Shown here: positions 55,519 through 64,000 of the stretch, piece by piece | Layout: every line of letters starts with the position of its first letter | Numbering within the stretch: position 1 is the first letter of the stretch | Source of the DNA: CAWBLP01 sp963721065 | GTDB taxonomy: Bacteria; Pseudomonadota; Alphaproteobacteria; Acetobacterales; Acetobacteraceae | Length of the DNA: 64,000 nucleotides | NCBI GenBank assembly: GCA_963721065.1 | Contig: CAVRHO010000001.1 | Coordinates: forward strand, 62,001-126,000 | Direction: 5' to 3' | Position numbers and translations under genes: made by a program | Notes under the pieces: generated by a model | Database searches by the model: none | What the model was told of the DNA's origin: nothing | What the model saw: the letters and a program-made list of their open reading frames with translations, nothing else

Positions 55519-56391
55519 ATGCGCGACCCGAGGGCCTTGATCAGCACCGGTGAACTCGCAGCCCTGCTCGGTGACCCGTCGCTGCGCGTCTATGACTGCA
55601 CCACCTCCACCGTGCCGCCGCCGCCGGGCAGCGACGTTCCCTATGTCGCGGTGCCCGGGCTGCCGGCGTTCGAGGCGGCGCACATCCCCGGTGCGGACTT
55701 CCTCGACATCCAGGGCGAGTTTTCCGACCAGTCGACCAAGCTGCGCTTCATGATGCCGCCGATCCCGCAGTTGGAGGCGGCGTTCGGGCGGCACGGCCTG
55801 GGGCCGGGCACCCGGGTGGTGCTGTACAGCAGCGGCACCATGTGGATGTCCACGCGCTTCTGGTGGATGCTGCGGTCGCTCGGCTTCGACGCAGCGGTGC
55901 TGGAAGGCGGCTTCGAGAAGTGGCAGGCCGAGGGGCGGCCGACCGAGAGCGGCAAGCCCAAGGGCTACCCGCCGGCCACCTTCGTCGCCGCGCCACGGCC
56001 CGGCCTGTTCGTTGACAAGGCTGCCGTGCTGGGTGCGATCGGCCAGCCCGGCACCGTGATCGTCAACGCTCTGGGCGACGACCTCTACAAGGGCAGGGGC
56101 CCCAGCCGCTATGGTCGGCCCGGGCGCATTCCCGGCAGCGTCCAGGTCTCGGCCGCCACCCTGGTCGATCCGGCCGGGAAGGGCTTCACCACGCTGGCCG
56201 ACGCGCGGGCCAAGTTCGCGGCCAAGGGCGTCACGCCGGACAAGCACGTCATCGCTTATTGCGGCGGCGGCATTTCGGCGACCATCGACCTGTTCCTGCT
56301 GCACCAGCTCGGCTACGACGACATCACACTGTATGACGCCTCGATGGGTGAGTGGGCGCGCGACGAGTCGGTGCCGATTGAAACCGGCTGA
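55519..56391 (+). CDS. sseA: 3-mercaptopyruvate/thiosulfate sulfurtransferase (rhodanese)
   Basis: 290 residues, two rhodanese domains. The second carries the active Cys in IAYCGGGISATID; the loop CGGGIS is closer to mercaptopyruvate type (CG-x-G-x-T/S) than to thiosulfate type (CRKGVT). The first, inactive domain starts at about residue 5 (ALISTGELAALLGDPSLRVY) and has HIPGADFLDI. Transfers sulfur to cyanide or thiols. GGGAGG precedes ATG 55519. Confidence 0.88.
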   Translation: MRDPRALISTGELAALLGDPSLRVYDCTTSTVPPPPGSDVPYVAVPGLPAFEAAHIPGADFLDIQGEFSDQSTKLRFMMPPIPQLEAAFGRHGLGPGTRVVLYSSGTMWMSTRFWWMLRSLGFDAAVLEGGFEKWQAEGRPTESGKPKGYPPATFVAAPRPGLFVDKAAVLGAIGQPGTVIVNALGDDLYKGRGPSRYGRPGRIPGSVQVSAATLVDPAGKGFTTLADARAKFAAKGVTPDKHVIAYCGGGISATIDLFLLHQLGYDDITLYDASMGEWARDESVPIETG

Positions 56392-56770
56392 GCGCTACGT
56401 ATCCGTCATCATCTTCATCATGGCATCCGGCGCCGCGTCATCGCCGTCGGGGGGCAGCAGGACGGAGCGCGGCGTGGGCGGCACCTGCCTCGAATGGGGC
56501 GCGGAGCTGCTGCTTGATGGCCCCGACCGTTTCCCAATTCGCTGAAAGTTCGATTTAGACCGGAGGCCAAGCCGAGCGGCGAGGTTCATAGGACCGCAGC
56601 CGACCCAACTTGGGCATAGCCCCGCCCGGAAGGGCACCCCAGGAGCGGACACACAGCGCCCACATCTGCCGACAGCAACGCGCCCACTCCGATCATCCAT
56701 AGCGTTGAGGCATTTGCTCCCGAGCCGACATCCTAACTAGCTGGAAGTAGCCGAGCCATTCAGCAGGCTT
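56392..56770. other. Intergenic region with base composition change
   Basis: About 380 bases after the sulfurtransferase gene in which GC content begins to fall toward the AT-richer gene at 56771. No gene or clear repeat found; it could be the flank of a transferred segment. Confidence 0.3.
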
Positions 56771-57355
56771 TCATATGGGCGTTGAAGAGCAGTTGTCGTT
56801 ATTGAAACGCCGCCATCCACCACGGACGTCACTAGGAACGGCATCTCCTTGATACCTCGAGTCTAATTTATATTGCCCAGACTCATGTGAGCCACCACCA
56901 ATCCAAGTCACGTCGTCATTTCTCTTATAGTAGAGGAGACAGCCGCTTGGAGCTAAGGGTGACGTATGAACGCGATCTACCATGATCGCCACCGAATCCG
57001 CTCCAAAGCCGCCAGAGTTTGACCCCAGATGCTTTAAAATTCGGTATAACGTCGTCGGTGGCGATTTCAGGCCCTTCTTTATGGCGCTGACTTCGTCTTT
57101 AGCGTCCGAGCGGTTCTTGCCGTTTACAAATGCAAAGAGATACCCGCTACGCTTCCCAAGGTTTGTCTCTTGATTTTTGACCCATCCAACAAATGTCTCG
57201 CCACCCAGTTTGTTTAGATCGTCGCTATTGTGCGGAATGTGCACGGCATACATTGAGGCTGCGCCGACATAGACGACGCCCATGCAGCCGCGTATCCCGG
57301 TGATCCCGACAACGTTATTGTCATGGCCATAGCAATACATGTTAGCGAAGTACAT
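56771..57355 (-). CDS. Orphan protein, possible CheD/CNF-like deamidase fold
   Basis: 194 residues, start ATG 57355 with GGGAG 8 bases before. Codon and base use are visibly less GC-rich than the neighbours, so recent transfer is likely. No signal peptide, no membrane segment. The N-terminal part has ITGIRGCMGVVYVG and then SMYAVHIPHNSDD: Gly-Cys-x-Gly-Val-Val followed 15 residues later by His-x-Pro. The glutamine deamidases CheD, CNF1 and BLF1 place their catalytic Cys and His in the same kind of strand pair, with a Thr a few residues before the Cys (Thr19 and Cys24 here). I do not claim homology. Without structure comparison it stays hypothetical; the reading frame itself is convincing. Confidence 0.7.
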   Translation of the reverse strand: MYFANMYCYGHDNNVVGITGIRGCMGVVYVGAASMYAVHIPHNSDDLNKLGGETFVGWVKNQETNLGKRSGYLFAFVNGKNRSDAKDEVSAIKKGLKSPPTTLYRILKHLGSNSGGFGADSVAIMVDRVHTSPLAPSGCLLYYKRNDDVTWIGGGSHESGQYKLDSRYQGDAVPSDVRGGWRRFNNDNCSSTPI

Positions 57356-57789
57356 TCCGAAAACTCCCAGCGGTGCCCAGGAATGGGCAACCTATCCATG
57401 TACTTAACCGGCATTAGCCGGATGACCCAGCGAGCCTTCAGGTGACCGGTAACCTAACGCCGTCCCAGGCAATCCACAATAGTTGGATGGCCAGAAGGGA
57501 TCCACGTGGCCCGCCGAATCCCAAATGCGGATCGATCGCTGGTAGCGTCGGCGCTCCCCTAGCCAGGAGCGGCGGGGCGTCGGCGAGGGGTGGGAAGCCG
57601 CGGAAAGAGGCGAACAAATGCACGGCCGACCCGCGCCCTGTTGGAGATGACATCGCCAACTGGTTGCCGTTGACCAAGCGTGATGATAGGGGTTGGTTTC
57701 GTCCAGTCTGCTGCAAATGAACATGGATCTGGCAGCTCACTGCACAACGGTACAACTCAGAAGAAGTTGGCAGAAGGAAAAAACAGGAG
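57356..57789. other. Intergenic region, low GC, no gene
   Basis: About 430 bases upstream of the orphan and of the PEP-CTERM gene (divergent). Frames on both strands lack RBS and domains. AAGGA at about 57774-57778 serves the next gene. Confidence 0.3.
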
Positions 57790-58392
57790 ATGAGACTCCT
57801 CGGATTGGCCGTCGTGTGCGCCTTCGGGTCCATCCTTGCGGCCCCGGCCCATTCCACGCCCGTCACCTGGACCTTGCAGAATATCGTGTTTGGAGACGGC
57901 GGCACTGCATCAGGCAGCTTTACGTATGATGCCGATACCAACACGTACAGTGCCGTGGATATCACAACGACTGCGGGCAGCATTCTCGGCGGTGCGACCT
58001 ACGTTGCCCAGTCGCCCGGTCAGGCCGCGAGCAGTCGTGCGCAGTATCCCGATTTCGTCACAAGCACGTCCGGTGATCTCACAAATACATTCGGCCTTAA
58101 TCTTTCCTTTCAGCAAGCGTTGACAGACGCGGGCGGTACCGTTGCCCTGGTAGCGAATTATTCTCTTGAGGCCTGGTGCGGCAACGCCACCTGCTCCAGC
58201 ATCGACTACTTCTATTCCGGCACCTCTACTACGCACGGTCGCCAGCCCACCCAAGGGGCGGTTGTCGCCGCGGTGCCGGAACCGGCACCGGTTACGGTGT
58301 ACGTCGCCGGACTGCTGACCCTCGGCCTGGTCCGGCGCGTGAAAAGGCGCAGCCGGACCAGACTCCTTCGGCGCGACCGCCAGACCGGCTGA
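57790..58392 (+). CDS. PEP-CTERM sorting domain protein
   Basis: 200 residues. A Sec signal peptide (LLGLAVVCAFGSILAAPAHS) is followed by a beta-rich, Thr/Ser/Gly-rich body with one Cys pair (WCGNATCSS). The C-terminus is a PEP-CTERM signal: VPEPAPVTVYVAGLLTLGLV followed by a basic tail (RRVKRRSR). Proteins like this are processed by exosortase and end up on the surface or in exopolysaccharide. No exosortase gene in the window. The function of the body is unknown. Confidence 0.8.
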   Translation: MRLLGLAVVCAFGSILAAPAHSTPVTWTLQNIVFGDGGTASGSFTYDADTNTYSAVDITTTAGSILGGATYVAQSPGQAASSRAQYPDFVTSTSGDLTNTFGLNLSFQQALTDAGGTVALVANYSLEAWCGNATCSSIDYFYSGTSTTHGRQPTQGAVVAAVPEPAPVTVYVAGLLTLGLVRRVKRRSRTRLLRRDRQTG

Positions 58393-58506
58393 TGTGCCCG
58401 GCCTCCGCGCACGAAGGACGAGCCGGTGCTCGCCGGCCGGCCACCAACCAGGACACACCCCCGCCCCGCCTTTGACACTGTCGCCCGCCTGTCACACACC
58501 GGCGGC

Positions 58507-59367
58507 ATGAACATCCTGTCCATCCAGTCCTGGGTGTCCTACGGCCATGTCGGCAACGCCAGCGCGGTGTTCCCGCTGCAGCGGCTCGGCGCCGAGGTCT
58601 GGACCATCAACACGGTGCAGTTCTCCAACCACACCGGCTACGGCCACTGGACCGGCCAGGTGTTCACCGGCGACGCGGTGCGGGACCTGGTGGACGGCAT
58701 CGCCGCCCGCGACGTGCTGCGCCACTGCGACGCCGTGCTGTCCGGCTACATGGGCGACGCCGCGATCGGCCAGGCCATCCTGCACGCCGTGGACCGCGTC
58801 CGCGCCGAGAACCCGCGCGCCGTGTATTGCTGCGACCCGGTGATCGGCGACGTGGAGGAAGGCGTCTATGTCCGCCCCGGCATCGAGGAGTTCCTGCGCG
58901 ACCACGCCCTGCCCATGGCCGACATCGCCACGCCGAACCGCTTCGAGCTGGAACGCCTGACCGCCATGCCCTGCGCCTCGCTGTATCAGGCGAAGCAGGC
59001 CGCGTCCCGGCTGGCCGGAATGCTGCGCCCGGACGGCCTGCGCTGCGTGCTGCTGACCAGCCTGGACAGCGCGGAAACCCCCGGCGACCACCTGGACCTG
59101 CTGGTTCATGAGGCCGGGAACTTTCACCTGCTGCGCACCCCGCGCCTGCCGGTGGCGGTGAACGGCGCCGGCGACGCGATCGCCGCCCTGTTCCTGTATC
59201 ATCGCCTGCAGACCGGCGACCCGGTCGCGGCACTGGAGATGGCCGGCTCCTCGGTGCACGGCCTGCTGCGCCGCACCGCCGAGGCCGGCGCACGGGAGAT
59301 CCTGATGGTGGCGGCGCAGGACGAGTTCGTCACGCCCTCCACCCGCTTCACCGCCCAGGCCTGCTGA
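58507..59367 (+). CDS. pdxY: Pyridoxal kinase
   Basis: 286 residues from ATG 58507. SIQSWVSYGHVGNASAVFPL is the substrate/ATP region of PdxY/PdxK, HTGYGHWTG the pyridoxal loop, and VNGAGDAIAALFLY the anion-hole aspartate motif (GxGD). Phosphorylates pyridoxal in the vitamin B6 salvage path. The upstream part of the open frame is not coding. A Nudix gene follows after 1 base. Confidence 0.92.
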   Translation: MNILSIQSWVSYGHVGNASAVFPLQRLGAEVWTINTVQFSNHTGYGHWTGQVFTGDAVRDLVDGIAARDVLRHCDAVLSGYMGDAAIGQAILHAVDRVRAENPRAVYCCDPVIGDVEEGVYVRPGIEEFLRDHALPMADIATPNRFELERLTAMPCASLYQAKQAASRLAGMLRPDGLRCVLLTSLDSAETPGDHLDLLVHEAGNFHLLRTPRLPVAVNGAGDAIAALFLYHRLQTGDPVAALEMAGSSVHGLLRRTAEAGAREILMVAAQDEFVTPSTRFTAQAC

Positions 59368-59368
59368 G

Positions 59369-59882
59369 ATGGCGCGCCGCATCTCCTGCGGCGTGATCGT
59401 CACCGACGGCAACGTGCTGCTGCTGGGCCACGCCACCGGCTCGCCCGCGCTGGGACATCCCCAAGGGCCTGGCCGAACCCGGCGAGGATTTTCGCGCGGC
59501 TGCGCTGCGGGAACTGGAGGAGGAAACCGGCCTGGCGGCGCCGCCCGACGCGCTGCGCGAGCTTGGCGTGCAGACCTACATGCCCGGCAAGGACCTGGCA
59601 TTGTTCACCTGGCGGCCCGAGCGGTTGCCCGATCCACAGACGCTGGTCTGCAGATCGATGTTCGCCTTCCGCGGCGGCGCCATGCGGCCGGAATTCGACC
59701 GGTTCGGCCTGTTCGCCTGGGACGAAGCACTCGCGCACGTCGGCAGGAACCTGGCCCGCGTGCTTCAGGCGCTGCGTCCGGACCTCACGCACGGGCCGGC
59801 GGATACAGGGCCGATCCGGCAGGCCGGCCCGGAGCCGGTGACTACACCTGCTCGGGGCAGATCGCCTCCAGCGCGTCGCTGA
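59369..59882 (+). CDS. Nudix hydrolase, frameshifted
   Basis: The start (MARRISCGVIVTDGNVLLLG) is in one frame, and from about 59450 the protein continues in the next: RWDIPKGLAEPGEDFRAAAL with the Nudix box ...LRELEEETG. After that come LALFTWRPERLPDP and FDRFGLFAWDEAL, ending at 59882. One extra G near 59449 (cccgcgc for ccgcgc) explains the shift; the printed frame gives only Arg/Gly nonsense after residue 29. Corrected length about 170 residues. It starts one base after pdxY. Substrate unknown (a nucleoside diphosphate derivative). Confidence 0.72.
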
Positions 59883-60147
59883 CATCGTCGAAGCGACGGG
59901 CCCGCCCGACCATCGGCTGCAGCACGATGCTCTGCTCGGTTCGCCACAGCAGCCAGAGCGGACCGGCACGATCCGGCAGCCGCAGGGTGATGACCTCCTC
60001 GTATTCCGTCTGATCGACGTGCCAGTCGAGCTCGATGTTCAGCCGGAACTCGTGGAACTGCGCCCAGGCGGTCATCAGCATCAGTTCGGGGATGCTGAAG
60101 GAGATGCCCTCGATCCGGTTTTTCGATGATGCGCGGGACGTGTGCAT
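59842..60147 (-). CDS. Small hypothetical protein, 101 residues
   Basis: Starts at ATG 60147, ends 59842, overlapping the 3' end of the Nudix gene by about 40 bases on the other strand. Contains RIEGISFSIPELMLMTAWAQ and VDQTEYEEVITLRLPDRAG, with several Trp residues and mixed charge. It looks like a real, cytoplasmic protein because its residue distribution is much less skewed than that of shadow frames, but no family is recognised. The gap 60148-60395 to purL holds the promoter region for both. Confidence 0.5.
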   Translation of the reverse strand: MHTSRASSKNRIEGISFSIPELMLMTAWAQFHEFRLNIELDWHVDQTEYEEVITLRLPDRAGPLWLLWRTEQSIVLQPMVGRARRFDDVSDALEAICPEQV

Positions 60148-60395
60148 TGCGGGGGTCTCCGGTCCAGTGCCGTTCGGCACGACGCAGGGGATCACACCGC
60201 GGCTGGCGGGGAAATTCGGAACATCCCGTACGGGCAACACACGATGCCGAACCGGAGTCGGCCACGGCAGCCGCGGGCTTCCGGCGCGCCATCGAGGCCC
60301 CGGGCAAGTCCGGCATGTGACCCGCGCGGCGCCCGCAGGATGGAACCGCATCGACCACCCCGCTATACCACCCCCGTCAGCCACACCCGGGACAC

Positions 60396-62603
<2,208 letters not shown>

Positions 62604-62622
62604 CACCGGGAGACTTATCTGC

Positions 62623-62856
62623 ATGGCGATGGCGGCGAACGAGATCGAGGCCCTGATCAAGGCGGCCCTGCCGGATGCCAACGTAACGGTGGAAGACCTT
62701 GCGGGCGACGGCGACCATTACGCGGCCCGCGTCGTTTCCGAACAGTTCCGCGGCCTGCCGCGCGTAAAGCAGCACCAGATCGTCTATGCCGCCCTGCGCG
62801 GCCGCATGGGGGGCGAGTTGCACGCCCTCGCCCTGCAGACCTCGGCGCCGGAATGA
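62623..62856 (+). CDS. bolA: BolA family protein
   Basis: 77 residues. ALIKAALPDANVTVEDLAGD, then HYAARVVSEQFRGLPRVKQH, and YAALRGRMGGELHALAL, the full BolA fold with the conserved His of the Fe-S-binding loop. Works with monothiol glutaredoxin, encoded directly after, to handle [2Fe-2S] clusters. GGGAG at 62608-62612, 10 bases before the start. Confidence 0.9.
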   Translation: MAMAANEIEALIKAALPDANVTVEDLAGDGDHYAARVVSEQFRGLPRVKQHQIVYAALRGRMGGELHALALQTSAPE

Positions 62857-62896
62857 TCCGCGCCGGCCTGATTTGATGTCCCAGGAGTCCCGACCC

Positions 62897-63238
62897 ATGG
62901 CCAGCCCCGTTCACGACCGCATCCAAGGTGATGTCAGCCAGAACAAGGTGATGCTCTACATGAAGGGCACGCCGATGTTCCCGCAGTGCGGCTTCTCGGC
63001 CCGCGTGGTGCAGATCCTCAGCCACATGGCCGTGCCCTTCCAGTCCGCCAACGTGCTGGAGGACATGGAGCTGCGCGAGGGGATCAAGGAATTCTCCCAG
63101 TGGCCGACCATCCCGCAGCTTTATGTCGATGGCGAGTTCGTCGGCGGCTGCGACATCATCATGGAGATGTTCCAGTCCGGCGAGCTGGAGACGCTGCTGA
63201 AGGAAAAGGGCGTCCCCCACAAGGCCGCCGCGGCGTAA
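62897..63238 (+). CDS. grxD: Monothiol glutaredoxin (Grx4/GrxD)
   Basis: 113 residues from ATG 62897, 9 bases after AGGAG (ATG 62876 is an alternative). The active site is PQCGFS in GTPMFPQCGFSARVV, single Cys, as in CGFS-type glutaredoxins, and WPTIPQLYVDGEFVGGCDI is the glutathione-binding part. Binds and transfers [2Fe-2S] clusters with BolA. Confidence 0.94.
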   Translation: MASPVHDRIQGDVSQNKVMLYMKGTPMFPQCGFSARVVQILSHMAVPFQSANVLEDMELREGIKEFSQWPTIPQLYVDGEFVGGCDIIMEMFQSGELETLLKEKGVPHKAAAA

Positions 63239-63300
63239 CCATCCCAACCGTCGTCCCCCTCCGCGTGTGGGCCTGAGCCGCGAAGCGGATCGAGGCCGGG

Positions 63301-63336
63301 GAGGGGGCGCACGTTCGATTTCTCCCACGCCCCCTC
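63301..63336 (+). terminator. GC hairpin downstream of grxD
   Basis: Arms GAGGGGGCG (63301-63309) and CGCCCCCTC (63328-63336), 18-nt loop, 62 bases after the grxD stop. No T-run. Between it and the next gene (63337-63522) nothing else is supported. Confidence 0.4.
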
Positions 63337-63522
63337 CCGCACGGGACGGGGGCGGTTTGCATGTACGCCCGCCATCCTCTGGGGACATGCATGGCCGCCG
63401 CCCCGCGCCTGATGCGCAGGTTCGGCGACTCGCCCCGTTGTCACCAAACCGCAGCCTGACTGCCACGCACCTGTCAGCGACCGCGCCCTATGAGGGCGGC
63501 TGTTTCCTGACTGATCGGACCC

Positions 63523-64000
63523 GTGAGCAGCAGTATCACTCTCCAGGCGGTTCTCCGCCCCACGACACGCGTACGCCGACAACGCCGCGCACGCCCCACC
63601 CTGGTTGCCGCCGCCCTGCTCGCACCGTCGGGGATCGTGCTGCTGGCCTTCACCTACTGGCCGGTGCTGCAGGCGTTGCAGGCCTCGCTGACCGTCCGGT
63701 CCTTCGGCACCGCGCCGCACTGGGGGCTCGCCAACTACGCGCGGCTGTTCGCTGATCCGCACTTCGCCCGCGCGGTCATCAACAACATCGTCTATGCCGC
63801 TGGAACCATTGTGCCGAGCGTTGCGCTGGCGCTGGGGTTTGCGCTGGTGCTGCGGGAGAGCACGCGGTTCGCCGTTGCGCTGCGCACGCTGATCGCGCTG
63901 CCGATGCTGATTCCGCTGGTGGCGGCGGCATCGTTGTTCATCTTCATCTTCCTCCCCGGCGGCGGCCTGCTCGACTACTACCTCGCCAAGCTCGGCCTCG
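63523..64000 (+). CDS. Sugar ABC transporter permease, MalF/UgpA type (partial)
   Basis: GTG at 63523 starts a protein that runs off the window: 159 codons seen. A basic N-terminus (RVRRQRRARP) precedes the first membrane segment (VAAALLAPSGIVLLAFTYWP), then the periplasmic loop WGLANYARLFADPHFARAV and further segments. This is the first-permease pattern of carbohydrate ABC importers (family MalF/UgpA). The EAA loop lies beyond the window. Substrate unknown. Confidence 0.8.
   Translation, partial: MSSSITLQAVLRPTTRVRRQRRARPTLVAAALLAPSGIVLLAFTYWPVLQALQASLTVRSFGTAPHWGLANYARLFADPHFARAVINNIVYAAGTIVPSVALALGFALVLRESTRFAVALRTLIALPMLIPLVAAASLFIFIFLPGGGLLDYYLAKLGL

Noticed and set aside
57438..57983. 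Minus-strand frame of 181 codons overlapping the PEP-CTERM gene start
   Set aside because: No RBS, mixed composition, and it conflicts with a well supported signal-peptide gene.

Overview
The window reads as a chromosomal segment of a high-GC, Gram-negative alphaproteobacterium, most likely in Rhodospirillales/Acetobacteraceae. The supporting evidence is the C-3 hopanoid methylase HpnR, a purL-bolA-grxD order, a ChpT-like phosphotransferase heading a chemotaxis operon, PurS/PurQ-type purine genes, and secreted Hint-domain and GMC oxidoreductase genes. This placement is an inference from gene content. No rRNA, tRNA, CRISPR array, complete IS element or prophage was seen.

Layout, left to right. 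0-9 kb: LonB-like protease (-), RTX-like beta-roll protein, Asn/Gly/Trp-rich tandem-repeat protein, frameshifted HtrA protease, ROK sugar kinase, DinB with an N-terminal zinc ribbon. 9-16 kb: a PEP carboxylase-family gene divergent from a serine-glyoxylate aminotransferase, then copper/cytochrome oxidase assembly genes (Sco, PCu(A)C, CtaG) and a 56-residue lipoprotein gene. 16-25 kb: class I NrdA, GMC oxidoreductase with a small Tat-type subunit, winged-helix/TPR regulator, MFS transporter. 25-32 kb: His-rich secreted protein divergent from a class A PBP, PG-binding lipoprotein, threonine aldolase, LLM flavoprotein, a toxin-antitoxin pair. 32-42 kb: FAD monooxygenase plus ThDP enzyme operon, Hint protein, 2OG-Fe(II) oxygenase, CtpA, divergent polysaccharide deacetylase and RppH. 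42-46 kb: purC-purS and purQ separated by a decayed, repeat-riddled Uma2 gene. 46-52 kb: operon chpT-like, cheA, cheW, cheY, cheB, cheR. 52-64 kb: hpnR, moaA, sulfurtransferase, an AT-richer orphan gene, a PEP-CTERM protein, pdxY, a frameshifted Nudix gene, purL-bolA-grxD and the start of a sugar ABC permease.

The genes are mostly housekeeping, grouped as envelope and periplasm proteolysis (HtrA, CtpA, PBP, PG-binding lipoprotein), copper delivery to cytochrome oxidase, purine synthesis, chemotaxis signalling and Fe-S/glutaredoxin functions. Two features stand out. First, at least six genes carry short indels that can be located to a few bases because the rest of the protein continues in another frame: the repeat protein, htrA, FAD monooxygenase, Hint protein, ChpT-like and Nudix. 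This could be assembly error, decay or switching. Second, three unrelated minisatellites, all with a 16-bp period, lie within 1.7 kb around purQ. The most novel single candidates are the orphan protein at 56771-57355 (Cys/His motif reminiscent of CheD/CNF-type deamidases), the PEP carboxylase homologue with substituted active-site motifs beside an aminotransferase, and a NrdA that lacks one tyrosine of the radical-transfer dyad.
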